Source of the DNA: Janthinobacterium sp. LM6
GTDB taxonomy: Bacteria; Pseudomonadota; Gammaproteobacteria; Burkholderiales; Burkholderiaceae_D
Direction of reading: 5' to 3'
Length of the DNA stretch: 64,000 nucleotides
NCBI RefSeq assembly: GCF_002002885.1
Contig: NZ_CP019510.1
Coordinates: forward strand, 3,224,001-3,288,000
Under the pieces are notes generated by a model. That model ran no database searches and was not told where the DNA came from. It saw only the letters and a program-made list of their open reading frames with translations. The translations under genes were made by a program, and so were the position numbers. This document shows positions 26,156 through 34,456 of this stretch, piece after piece (position 1 is the stretch's first letter; every line of letters starts with the position of its first letter).

Positions 26156-27259
26156 ATGAAAATAATCCGGAGAATCGCGCTGCCCTTGTTTTGCGCTTGC
26201 GTCAGCACGCCGGCGCTGGCACAGGGGGCGCCGGCATCGCCGCCCCGGTTTTCGGTCACGGTGTTCGAGAATGCATCGCTGGCCAATCTGAGCGTGGGCA
26301 GCATCAGCGCCATGGGGCAGATTTACGGCGTGGGCCGACTCGACGGCGTCGACATGGTGTATGCCACGGCGGGCAGCCAGTTGACGGTGGCGCCGAAGGC
26401 CGCGGTGAGTAACCTGGTGTTTGCCAGCAATGCGGCAGGGGATAGCCTGATACGCTCGGCCGGCAGCAATGGCAATGCGCTGGTGCACATCCTGTCGGGC
26501 GGCGTGGCGACTTCGCTCAATATCGCCGGGCAAACGACCTGGTCCGGCACGATGAATGCTGCAGGGCAAGTTGCCTTCAATGCGGGGTTTGGCAGCTATG
26601 CCACCTTCGACTACACGACGAAAGCCTATCTGTACGACCCGCAAACGGGCATACGGGCGCTGGGCACCCTGGGCGGCAAGGACAGCTATGTCACGGGCAT
26701 CAATGACGATGGCGTCGTCGTCGGCGCTTCCGCGATGGCGCCGACGCCCGGCGGCGCGCAAGGCTTCATGTACAAGGATGGCGTGATGACCAGCGCGACG
26801 GGCTGGGGCGGTTACCAGAGCACGATTTCGGGCATCAACAATGCGGGCCAGATGGTGGGCCATGTCACCCCCGACTGGAACCAGGACCGGACGCGCGGTT
26901 TTCTCAAGACCGACGGCAACAACACGTTCCTGAAATCCATCTCCACACCGATCGGCGTGGATGGCTTGGGCCAAGTGCTGGGGGCAAACGCCATGTTCTA
27001 CAGCAATGGGGTGACTTACAGCCTGGAAAGTCTGGTGCAGGGTGAGGCGGGCTGGAGCTACATGGCCGTCGGCGGCATCAACGAGGCGGGACAGATTTCC
27101 GCGCGCCGTTGCCAGTCGTTCATTTGCGAGATTGTCCGCCTCGATCCCGTCAGCGCCGTGCCCGAGCCGAAAACCTATGCCATGTTGCTGGCTGGCATGG
27201 CCTTGCTGGGCTTTGCGGGGCGCCGGCGCCGGCAGCGCCCGTGTGATGCCGTAACGTAA
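26156..27259 (+). CDS. PEP-CTERM sorted protein with HAF-type repeats
   Basis: A 367-residue exported protein. It begins with a signal peptide (MKIIRRIALPLFCACVS then ALAQ) and ends with VPEPKTYAMLLAGMALLGFAGRRRR, the PEP-CTERM signal: PEP, a transmembrane helix and an arginine cluster, recognised by exosortase for sorting and cleavage. The middle carries GTLGGKDSYVTGINDDGVVVGAS-like segments (several ~45-residue repeats of alternating strand and G-N-D turns), a HAF-repeat or beta-propeller-like extracellular domain. The start is preceded by TTGGAGGGAATA. Exosortase must be encoded elsewhere. Probably surface or exopolysaccharide-associated. Confidence 0.88.
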   Translation: MKIIRRIALPLFCACVSTPALAQGAPASPPRFSVTVFENASLANLSVGSISAMGQIYGVGRLDGVDMVYATAGSQLTVAPKAAVSNLVFASNAAGDSLIRSAGSNGNALVHILSGGVATSLNIAGQTTWSGTMNAAGQVAFNAGFGSYATFDYTTKAYLYDPQTGIRALGTLGGKDSYVTGINDDGVVVGASAMAPTPGGAQGFMYKDGVMTSATGWGGYQSTISGINNAGQMVGHVTPDWNQDRTRGFLKTDGNNTFLKSISTPIGVDGLGQVLGANAMFYSNGVTYSLESLVQGEAGWSYMAVGGINEAGQISARRCQSFICEIVRLDPVSAVPEPKTYAMLLAGMALLGFAGRRRRQRPCDAVT

Positions 27260-27297
27260 TACTTTCTGCCAGACAGGATGGAGGATGGGCCGGCGCG

Positions 27298-27873
27298 CTA
27301 GCGGTGGATCACCACCAGCAGCGCCTTGCCCTCCGTTTTTCCCAGATTCCTGATGGTATGCGGCAAGTCCGCCGGATACCTGGCCGTGCCGCCATTCTTG
27401 ACCTTTTTCTTCGCCGTCCCCACTTCCAGCTCCAGGTTGCCGTGGATCACCGTCAAATGCTCGGTGGTGCCCGGATCGTGCGGTTGCGACGCCAGTTCGC
27501 CACCGGGCGCCAGGGTCACTTCATACCATTCGTATTTGCCCGCCAGCTCCATCGGCCCCAGGATGCGCAGCACGTAGCCCGCGTGGTCGCCGGGCAGGGT
27601 GGGGGTTTCGTGGGCGTCCGTGATGCGGATGGTTTCCACGGCTTTTTCCGCGCTGGACAGCAATTCGCCGATCTGCACGCCCAGGGCGTTGGCCAGGCGC
27701 CACGTGATGGCGATGGTGGGATTGGCCTTTTCGCGCTCGATCTGCGACAGCATGGACTTCGAGACGCCCGCGATGCGCGACAAATCCTCCAGTGTCAGGC
27801 CGCGCGCAAGGCGCAGCCGTTGCAGGGTGGCACCCACTTCGGGCGGAGAATTGGTCGAAACGCTGGTTTTCAT
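27298..27873 (-). CDS. XRE-family regulator with cupin domain
   Basis: A 191-residue repressor-type regulator. Residues about 12-67 form an XRE helix-turn-helix (LRLARGLTLEDLSRIAGVSKS-type, trimmed), and residues about 105-190 form a cupin beta-barrel (WYEVTLAPGGELASQPHD, TEHLTVIHGNLELEV, ARYPADLPHTIRNLG) that senses a small ligand or metal. It is divergent from kbl and the threonine dehydrogenase, and the 222-bp gap carries a clear dyad. This family commonly regulates the amino-acid catabolic operon beside it; threonine or glycine as effector is inference. ATG at 27873 is chosen because the helix-turn-helix then begins at the usual position. Confidence 0.88.
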   Translation of the reverse strand: MKTSVSTNSPPEVGATLQRLRLARGLTLEDLSRIAGVSKSMLSQIEREKANPTIAITWRLANALGVQIGELLSSAEKAVETIRITDAHETPTLPGDHAGYVLRILGPMELAGKYEWYEVTLAPGGELASQPHDPGTTEHLTVIHGNLELEVGTAKKKVKNGGTARYPADLPHTIRNLGKTEGKALLVVIHR

Positions 27874-27911
27874 CGGCAGGTGGCTTGCAAAGTTCAAAAG
27901 GCTTGGGTAAT

Positions 27912-27947
27912 ATCCACTATATTGAATTTCAGTTCGAAATAGTGGAT
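27912..27947. promoter_or_regulatory. Operator dyad between XRE-cupin gene and kbl
   Basis: ATCCACTAT and ATAGTGGAT form a perfect 9-bp inverted repeat separated by 18 bp, inside the divergent promoter gap. The centre-to-centre distance of 27 bp would place the half-sites on nearly the same DNA face. Predicted binding site of the adjacent XRE-cupin protein. Confidence 0.55.
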
Positions 27948-28095
27948 TTTGAGGAAAAACACGGAAACGTGTAGACTTCAAACAGCGCTTCACGGTACAG
28001 CATTGTGCGCGCACCGGTCAAGCGGCGGCTTTTCCCCTATGGCGGCTGAGACCACACGGACACCACACGCATACATCAGGGACACAAGGAATATC

Positions 28096-29322
28096 ATGAG
28101 CGAGCAAGCGAAGAACACCTTTTTCAGCGGTCTGCAACAGAATCTCGATCAACTGCGCCAGCAGGGCTTGTACAAGCCCGAGCGCGTGATCGCCTCGCGC
28201 CAGGGCGCCGAAGTGGTGTGCGACGATGGCCGTACCCTGATCAATATGTGTGCAAACAACTACCTGGGCCTGTCCGGCGACCTGCAGACGCAGGAAGCGT
28301 CTATTGCCGCCACGCAAAAGTACGGCTACGGCCTGTCGTCCGTGCGTTTTATTTGCGGCACGCAAACCGTGCATAAAGAGCTGGAACAGGCGATTTCCGC
28401 CTTCCTGGGCACCGAAGACACGATTCTGTACGCGGCCGCCTTCGACGCCAACGGCGGCGTGTTCGAGCCGCTGTTCGATGAAAACGACGCCATCATCTCC
28501 GACGCGCTGAACCACGCTTCCATCATCGACGGCATCCGCCTGTGCAAGGCTGGCCGCTACCGCTATGCGCACAACGACATGGCCGACCTGGAAGTGCAGC
28601 TGCAGGCGGCCGTTGCCGCCGGCAAGCGCCATAAAGTCATCGTCACGGACGGCGTGTTCTCGATGGATGGCACGATCGCGCAACTCGACAAGATCTGCGA
28701 CCTGGCCGACCAGTACGGCGCGCTGGTGATGATCGACGAATGCCACGCTTCCGGCTTCATGGGCGCGACGGGCCGCGGCACGCACGAGCACCACAATGTG
28801 ATGGGCCGCATCGACATCATCACGGGCACCCTGGGCAAGGCCCTGGGCGGCGCCATGGGCGGTTTCACGTCGGCGCGCAAGGAAGTCATCGACACCCTGC
28901 GCCAGAAATCGCGCCCGTATCTGTTCTCGAACACGCTGGCGCCATCGATCGCCGGCGCTTCGCTGTCGGTGCTGGAGCGTTTGGCCAAGTCGACGGAACT
29001 GCGCGACCGCCTGCATGACAACACGGCTTTCTTCCGCAGCGAGATCGAGCGCATCGGTTTCACCATCAAGCCGGGCACCCATCCGGTCGTTCCCGTGATG
29101 CTGTTCGACGCCCCCGTGGCGCAGAAATTCGCCGCCCGCCTGTATGAACTGGGCGTGCTGGTGACGGGCTTCTTCTACCCGGTCGTGCCGATGGGCCAGG
29201 CCCGTGTCCGCGTGCAGCTGTCCGCCGCCCACACCCGCGAACAGCTGGTGCAAGTGCTGGCCGCCTTCGAGCAGGCAGGCAAGGAACTCGGTTTGCTGAC
29301 CGCCACGACCACGACCAACTAA
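28096..29322 (+). CDS. kbl: Glycine C-acetyltransferase (2-amino-3-ketobutyrate CoA ligase)
   Basis: A 408-residue PLP enzyme of the alpha-oxoamine synthase family. Motifs: MCANNYLGLSGD near the N-terminus, the aspartate DECHASGFMG that pairs with the pyridine nitrogen, and the lysine that forms the PLP Schiff base in TLGKALGGAMGG. It splits 2-amino-3-oxobutyrate with CoA into glycine and acetyl-CoA, the second step of threonine degradation after threonine dehydrogenase, which is encoded 20 bp downstream. ATG at 28096 is used (MSEQAKNTFF) with AAGGAATATC before it; the frame continues upstream without conservation. Under likely control of the divergent XRE-cupin regulator. Confidence 0.95.
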   Translation: MSEQAKNTFFSGLQQNLDQLRQQGLYKPERVIASRQGAEVVCDDGRTLINMCANNYLGLSGDLQTQEASIAATQKYGYGLSSVRFICGTQTVHKELEQAISAFLGTEDTILYAAAFDANGGVFEPLFDENDAIISDALNHASIIDGIRLCKAGRYRYAHNDMADLEVQLQAAVAAGKRHKVIVTDGVFSMDGTIAQLDKICDLADQYGALVMIDECHASGFMGATGRGTHEHHNVMGRIDIITGTLGKALGGAMGGFTSARKEVIDTLRQKSRPYLFSNTLAPSIAGASLSVLERLAKSTELRDRLHDNTAFFRSEIERIGFTIKPGTHPVVPVMLFDAPVAQKFAARLYELGVLVTGFFYPVVPMGQARVRVQLSAAHTREQLVQVLAAFEQAGKELGLLTATTTTN

Positions 29323-29342
29323 CAAGAATTCAGGAAAATAGC

Positions 29343-30308
29343 ATGGAACGCATCTTAGTCATTGGCGCAAACGGCCAAATCGGTAGTGAACTGGTGGGCG
29401 CGCTGGCGCAGCAGCACGGCGCGGACAACGTCATCGCCAGCGACATCGGCACGAACAACCTGTACCAGGCCAAGCGCTATGCGCAATTGAATGTGCTGGA
29501 CAAGGACGGCCTGGCGAAGATCATCGCCGACGAAGGCATCACCCAGGTGTACCAGCTGGCGGCCATGCTGTCGGCCACGGGCGAAGCGGCCCCTTTGAGG
29601 GCGTGGAGTCTGAACATGGATGGCTTGCTCAATATCCTGGAACTGGCGCGCGAGCGCGGTGAAGCGGGCAAGCCGCTGCGCATCTTCTGGCCGTCGTCGA
29701 TCGCCGCCTTCGGCCCGAACACGCCGCAAGTGAACACGCCGCAAATGACGGTGATGGACCCGACCTCGATGTACGGCATCAGCAAGCTGGCCGGCGAGCG
29801 CCTGTGCGAGTACTACTTCAACAAGTACGGCGTCGACGTGCGCAGCATCCGCTATCCTGGCATCATCAGCTACAAATCGCCTCCGGGCGGCGGCACCACC
29901 GATTACGCCATCGCCATCTTCCATGCGGCCTTGCGCGGCGAGCGCTATGACTGCTTCCTCGACGCGAACACCACCTTGCCGATGATTTACATGCCCGACG
30001 CCATCCGCGCCACCATCGAACTGATGGATGCGCCAGCGGCATCGATCAAGATCCGTTCCTCGTACAACGTGGCCGGCGTGTCGTTCAACCCCGAGCAACT
30101 GGCGAAAGCCATCGTGCGCATGGTCCCGGACTTCAAGATCAGCTACAAGCCGGACAGCCGCCAGGCCATCGCCGACAGCTGGCCGCAAAGCCTGGACGAC
30201 AGCAAGGCCAGCGCCGACTGGGGCTGGAAGGCGCAGATCGGCGTCGAGCAGATGGTCACGGACATGCTGGCCAATGTCGATGCGGGGCAGGCTGCCAAGG
30301 CGGCCTGA
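29343..30308 (+). CDS. SDR-type L-threonine 3-dehydrogenase (NAD-dependent epimerase family)
   Basis: A 321-residue short-chain dehydrogenase, not the zinc-dependent Tdh. The NAD-binding glycine motif GANGQIG is at residues 8-14, the catalytic YGISK (Tyr-xxx-Lys) is near residue 143, and the substrate region includes RYPGIISYKSPPGGGTTDYA. In bacteria this SDR type oxidises L-threonine to 2-amino-3-oxobutyrate and is typically encoded with kbl, as here (20-bp gap, GAATTCAGGAAAATAG before the start). It feeds kbl. An NAD-dependent sugar epimerase function is an unlikely alternative given the gene order. Confidence 0.88.
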   Translation: MERILVIGANGQIGSELVGALAQQHGADNVIASDIGTNNLYQAKRYAQLNVLDKDGLAKIIADEGITQVYQLAAMLSATGEAAPLRAWSLNMDGLLNILELARERGEAGKPLRIFWPSSIAAFGPNTPQVNTPQMTVMDPTSMYGISKLAGERLCEYYFNKYGVDVRSIRYPGIISYKSPPGGGTTDYAIAIFHAALRGERYDCFLDANTTLPMIYMPDAIRATIELMDAPAASIKIRSSYNVAGVSFNPEQLAKAIVRMVPDFKISYKPDSRQAIADSWPQSLDDSKASADWGWKAQIGVEQMVTDMLANVDAGQAAKAA

Positions 30309-30356
30309 GTCCTGTACCGGCATTCATAAAAACATACTAATATAAAGAGACACCAT

Positions 30357-31769
30357 ATGGACATGAGCGTATTTGACCTGTTTAAAATCGGCATCGGGCC
30401 GTCGAGTTCCCATACTGTGGGGCCGATGGCGGCGGCGCGGCGTTTTCTGGTCGAATACGGTCCGCTGGACCAGGTGGTGGGCGTCGAGGCGGCCCTGTAT
30501 GGCTCGCTGGCGCTGACGGGCGTGGGCCATGCCACGGACAAGGCAGTCATTCTGGGCCTGATGGGCGAGACGCCGCAAGACGTGGCGCCCGATGCCGTCG
30601 ACAGCAAGCTGGCCGCCATCGAGGCGGCCGGTGAAATCGCCTTGCTGGGCACGCACGTGGTGCCGTTCACGGCCGCCACGGGCTTGATCTGGCACAAGAG
30701 CGAGTCCCTGCCCGAACATCCGAACGGCATGCGCTTTACCCTGAAACTGGCGGACGGCAGCCGCATCGACAAGGTGTATTACTCGATCGGCGGCGGTTTT
30801 ATCCGCGAAGCGGGCGAAGTGCAAGCTGAGACCCAGGCCGAAGCGGCCGTGGAATCGGCCGCTGCTGCTCGCGTCGTCTTCCCATTCGATACCATGGAGC
30901 AACTGCTGGCGCACGGCGTGGAAAGCGGTCTGTCGATCCCGGAAATGCTGCGCGCGAACGAATGCGTCAAGCGCAGCGACGATGAATTGAACGAAGGCCT
31001 GGACCGCATCTGGCACGTCATGCGCGACTGTATCGCGCACGGCCTGGAAACGACGGGCAACCTGCCGGGCGGCTTGAACGTGAAGCGCCGCGCCGCGAAA
31101 TTGTGGCGCCTGGCGCAGGAAGCGAAAGCATCCGACAACCGCGCCAACGACTTGCCGCACGACGCCGTGCACCTCGTCAGCCTGTACGCGATGGCCGTCA
31201 ACGAGGAAAATGCGGCCGGCGGGCGCGTCGTCACGGCGCCGACCAACGGCGCCGCCGGCATCATCCCGGCCGTGCTGCGCTACTACGCGCAGGATTGCCG
31301 CCCCAGCGACCCGGTCGGCGGCGTGCGCCGCTTCATGCTGACGGCGGCTGCCATCGGCATGTTGTGCAAACGCAATGCCTCGATCTCGGGCGCCGAAGTG
31401 GGTTGCCAGGGCGAAGTGGGCGTGGCGTGCGCCATGGCGGCGGCCGGCCTGGTGGCGGCCTTGGGCGGCACCAACGAGCAAATTGAAAACGCGGCCGAAA
31501 TCGGCATCGAACACCACCTGGGCATGACCTGCGACCCGATCGGCGGCCTGGTGCAGATCCCGTGCATCGAGCGCAACGGCATGGGCGCCGTGAAAGCGAT
31601 TACGGCCGCCTCGCTGGCGCTGAAGGGCGACGGCACGCACTTCGTCAGCCTCGACGAAGTCATCGAAACCATGCGCCAGACGGGCGCGGACATGCAGGAC
31701 AAGTACAAGGAAACGTCGTTGGGGGGGCTCGCCGTGCATGTCATCACCGTCAACCACGCGGCTTGCTGA
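30357..31769 (+). CDS. sdaA: L-serine ammonia-lyase, iron-sulfur single-chain type
   Basis: A 470-residue L-serine deaminase that turns serine into pyruvate and ammonia. The N-terminal beta domain (SVFDLFKIGIGPSSSHTVGPMAAA) is typical; the catalytic alpha domain has SGAEVGCQGEVGVACAMAAA with [4Fe-4S] cysteines and MTCDPIGGLVQIPCIERNG for the other two, and a final C near the end. It lies 48 bp after the threonine dehydrogenase with AAAGAGACACC before the ATG. Together with kbl and the dehydrogenase it provides threonine to glycine to serine to pyruvate, assuming glycine is converted by serine hydroxymethyltransferase encoded elsewhere. Confidence 0.93.
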   Translation: MDMSVFDLFKIGIGPSSSHTVGPMAAARRFLVEYGPLDQVVGVEAALYGSLALTGVGHATDKAVILGLMGETPQDVAPDAVDSKLAAIEAAGEIALLGTHVVPFTAATGLIWHKSESLPEHPNGMRFTLKLADGSRIDKVYYSIGGGFIREAGEVQAETQAEAAVESAAAARVVFPFDTMEQLLAHGVESGLSIPEMLRANECVKRSDDELNEGLDRIWHVMRDCIAHGLETTGNLPGGLNVKRRAAKLWRLAQEAKASDNRANDLPHDAVHLVSLYAMAVNEENAAGGRVVTAPTNGAAGIIPAVLRYYAQDCRPSDPVGGVRRFMLTAAAIGMLCKRNASISGAEVGCQGEVGVACAMAAAGLVAALGGTNEQIENAAEIGIEHHLGMTCDPIGGLVQIPCIERNGMGAVKAITAASLALKGDGTHFVSLDEVIETMRQTGADMQDKYKETSLGGLAVHVITVNHAAC

Positions 31770-31811
31770 TGGCGACGCGATAAACCTACTGCGCAGCCCA
31801 CTCTCGCGTCG

Positions 31812-31853
31812 GCGTTGCTCGCTGTACCCTGGTACAGCTGCGCTACTCAACGC
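31812..31853. repeat. Palindromic element between sdaA and ATPase gene
   Basis: GCGTTG...CAACGC enclose CTGTACC-CT-GGTACAG, a nested dyad with a GTACC/GGTAC core. It sits in the 166-bp gap between convergent genes. Its GTAC core resembles the 12956-13034 element, so both may be copies of a dispersed REP-like family. Also a possible bidirectional terminator. Confidence 0.5.
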
Positions 31854-31935
31854 GATATCGGGCTTGCTCGCTACGGTTTCTCGCGCCGCCGTTACGTCCC
31901 GGGCGCTGATAAAGGCGGAATCGCCTTAGTTTTCC

Positions 31936-32676
31936 TTAATCTTCCTCAAACAACTGCTCCAGCCTCCGCGGGTAGTTATTCAGAAAATCGCGCGTCACGG
32001 CGTAGTGTTCCGTGTCTTCATACGCCACTTCATGGATGCCGCCGCCCGTAAACATGAGGATTTTCGCGTTCGGGTAGGCGAGCAGAATCGGCGAATGGGT
32101 GGCGATGATCAGCTGCGAGTCGTCCTGCACCAGCTGGTGGATCACCGATAATGCCGCCAGCTGGCGGCTGGGCGACAGGGCCGCCTCGGGTTCGTCCAGC
32201 AGGTACAGACCTTTTCCGCGCAGCTTGTTGATCAGGGTGGCCATGAACGCTTCGCCGTGCGATTGCGCGTGCAGCGACTTGCCGCCGTAGCTGGCCAGGT
32301 ATTCGGGCATGTCGTCCATGTAGGTGGCGACGTTGAAAAAGCTCTCGGCGCGCAAAAAATAACTGTCGTCCGGCTTCTTGTAACTCTTGCTCAGACGCAA
32401 GTGCGCGTGCAAGCCCGATTCCTCGTCCGAGGGCAGGGCGATGCGCACGTTGCGCGTGCCGCCATCCTTGCCGAAACCGAGAGCCACGGCCAGCGCTTCG
32501 AGCATGGTCGACTTGCCGCTGCCGTTCTCGCCCACGAAAAACGTCACGTCGCGGTGGAAGTCCATGTGCACGAAGTCGCGGATGGCGGGAATGGTGAACG
32601 GATAGTGGTCCAGGTCGACGACGGCGTCAGGGCGCAGCGCGGCGCTTTGCAAATACGGTTTTTTACTCAGCGACAT
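31936..32676 (-). CDS. RecF/ABC-type AAA ATPase
   Basis: A 246-residue ATPase. The N-terminus has RDFVHMDFHRDVTFFVGENGSGKSTMLEAL with Walker A GENGSGKS; the middle FMATLINKLRGKGLYLLDEPEAALSPSRQL combines a signature-like helix with Walker B LYLLDEPE; then the ABC-type histidine ATHSPILLAYPNAKIL. It resembles the small SMC-like or 'predicted ATP-binding protein involved in DNA or phosphonate metabolism' family, with no membrane part. ATG at 32676 (MSLSKK) is preferred because GGAAG lies 7-11 bp before; MEAV 12 bp upstream is possible. No partner gene is adjacent, so function is unknown. Confidence 0.85.
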   Translation of the reverse strand: MSLSKKPYLQSAALRPDAVVDLDHYPFTIPAIRDFVHMDFHRDVTFFVGENGSGKSTMLEALAVALGFGKDGGTRNVRIALPSDEESGLHAHLRLSKSYKKPDDSYFLRAESFFNVATYMDDMPEYLASYGGKSLHAQSHGEAFMATLINKLRGKGLYLLDEPEAALSPSRQLAALSVIHQLVQDDSQLIIATHSPILLAYPNAKILMFTGGGIHEVAYEDTEHYAVTRDFLNNYPRRLEQLFEED

Positions 32677-32914
32677 GACCGCTTCCATGAATGACCCGCA
32701 GGCGGGCCGACAGGCACCAGTGTGGCGCAAATCGGGCAGTGGCGCCAGTAGGCGCGCCTGTCTTTGCCGCCGGGCTTGATTTCGGTGCCGGTTATTTCCA
32801 TTTGGAAATGGTTTCCCCTTGACGGGCTGTGCCATTTGACAACAGCAGCGCTTCCCGCCGCTCGCGCAGCCGCGCGGCAGACGCGACGGATTCGCCTTGG
32901 GCGCCGCCTCGCAC

Positions 32915-32920
32915 TATAAT
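32915..32920 (+). promoter_or_regulatory. Candidate -10 element for thrC
   Basis: A perfect TATAAT lies 55 bp before the thrC start, with a GC-rich context and only a weak -35-like TTCGCC 18 bp upstream. It is the only good -10 in the gap. Confidence 0.35.
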
Positions 32921-32974
32921 ATCCGCTGCCATTCATGATCAACCGCACTCAGCTCAACTGGACTCTTCAAATCT

Positions 32975-34456
32975 ATGCACTACGTGTCTACCCGCGCTGA
33001 TAAAGCGCCAATGAATCCGCAGCAATTCTCCGACATCCTCCTGGGGGGCCTGGCCCCCGATGGCGGACTGTATCTCCCTGAACACTACCCGCAAGTCACT
33101 GGTGCCGAGCTGAACGCCTGGCGCACATTGTCGTATGCCGACCTGGCCTACGAAATCCTGAAGAAGTTCGCCACCGATATCCCGGCCGCGGACCTGAAGG
33201 CGCTGACGGCGAAAACCTATACCAAGGCAGTCTACAAGAACGCCCGCGCCGGCGAAAACGCGGCCGACATCACGCCGCTGCGCGTGCTCGAAGAAAACGT
33301 CGTCAAGGGCGGATCGACCACCCTGATGCTGCAGGCGCTGTCGAACGGCCCGACCCTGGCCTTCAAGGACATGGCCATGCAACTGCTGGGCAACCTGTTC
33401 GAATACACCTTGGCCAAGCACGACGCCGAACTCAATATCTTCGGCGCCACCTCGGGCGACACGGGCAGCGCGGCCGAGTACGCGATGCGCGGCAAGAAGG
33501 GCATCCGCGTCTTCATGTTGTCGCCGCACAAGAAAATGAGCGCCTTCCAGACGGCGCAGATGTTCAGCCTGCAAGACCCGAACATCTACAATATCGCCGT
33601 CGAAGGCGTGTTCGACGACTGCCAGGATATGGTGAAAGCCGTGTCGAACGACCTGCCGTTCAAGGCCAAGCAGAAGATCGGCACCGTCAATTCCATCAAC
33701 TGGGCGAGAGTCGTGGCGCAAGTCGTGTATTACTTCCGCGGCTACCTGGCGGCCACCACCAGCAACGAGCAAAAAGTGTCGTTCACGGTGCCGTCTGGCA
33801 ACTTTGGCAATATCTGCGCCGGTCACATCGCCCGCATGATGGGTTTGCCGATCTCGAAACTGGTGGCGGCGACGAATGAAAACGACGTGCTCGACGAATT
33901 CTTCCGCACGGGCGTCTACCGCGTGCGCAAGTCCGCCGAAACGTACCACACGAGCAGCCCGTCGATGGATATCTCGAAAGCGTCGAATTTCGAGCGCTTC
34001 GTCTACGACCTGGTGGGCCGCGACAGCGGCCGCGTGCGCGCCCTGTTCACGAAAGTGGAAACCCATGGCGGTTTTGACCTGTCCGGCAAGCCGGGCAGCG
34101 ACGGCGACGAATTCAAGCTGGTGGCCAAATACGGCTTCAAGTCGGGCAAGTCCACGCACCAGGACCGCCTCGACACCATCCGCGACGTGGCCGACGACTA
34201 CGGCATCACCATCGACACGCACACGGCCGACGGCATCAAGGTGGCGCGCGAGCACCTGGAGCCGAACGTGCCGATGATCGTGCTGGAAACGGCGCTGGCG
34301 GCCAAGTTCAACGAAACCATCCTCGAAGCGCTGGGCGTGGACGCGGAACGCCCGGCCGGCTTCGAAAACATCGAAGACTTGCCGCAAAAGTTTGTTGTGA
34401 TGGGCACGGACGTGGAAAAAATGAAGGCGTATATCGCCGCCAATACGGGGCTGTGA
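32975..34456 (+). CDS. thrC: Threonine synthase
   Basis: A 493-residue PLP-dependent lyase that converts O-phosphohomoserine to threonine. The N-terminus MHYVSTRADKAPMNPQQFSD and the PLP lysine in GPTLAFKDMAMQ are seen, followed by GATSGDTGSAAEYA, TVPSGNFGNICAGH, and the C-terminal FENIEDLPQKFVVMGTDVEKM signature. The start at 32975 is the first in-frame ATG. moeA begins inside its stop codon. In many betaproteobacteria homoserine dehydrogenase (hom) lies just upstream; here a minus-strand ATPase takes that place, so hom must be elsewhere. Confidence 0.95.
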   Translation: MHYVSTRADKAPMNPQQFSDILLGGLAPDGGLYLPEHYPQVTGAELNAWRTLSYADLAYEILKKFATDIPAADLKALTAKTYTKAVYKNARAGENAADITPLRVLEENVVKGGSTTLMLQALSNGPTLAFKDMAMQLLGNLFEYTLAKHDAELNIFGATSGDTGSAAEYAMRGKKGIRVFMLSPHKKMSAFQTAQMFSLQDPNIYNIAVEGVFDDCQDMVKAVSNDLPFKAKQKIGTVNSINWARVVAQVVYYFRGYLAATTSNEQKVSFTVPSGNFGNICAGHIARMMGLPISKLVAATNENDVLDEFFRTGVYRVRKSAETYHTSSPSMDISKASNFERFVYDLVGRDSGRVRALFTKVETHGGFDLSGKPGSDGDEFKLVAKYGFKSGKSTHQDRLDTIRDVADDYGITIDTHTADGIKVAREHLEPNVPMIVLETALAAKFNETILEALGVDAERPAGFENIEDLPQKFVVMGTDVEKMKAYIAANTGL

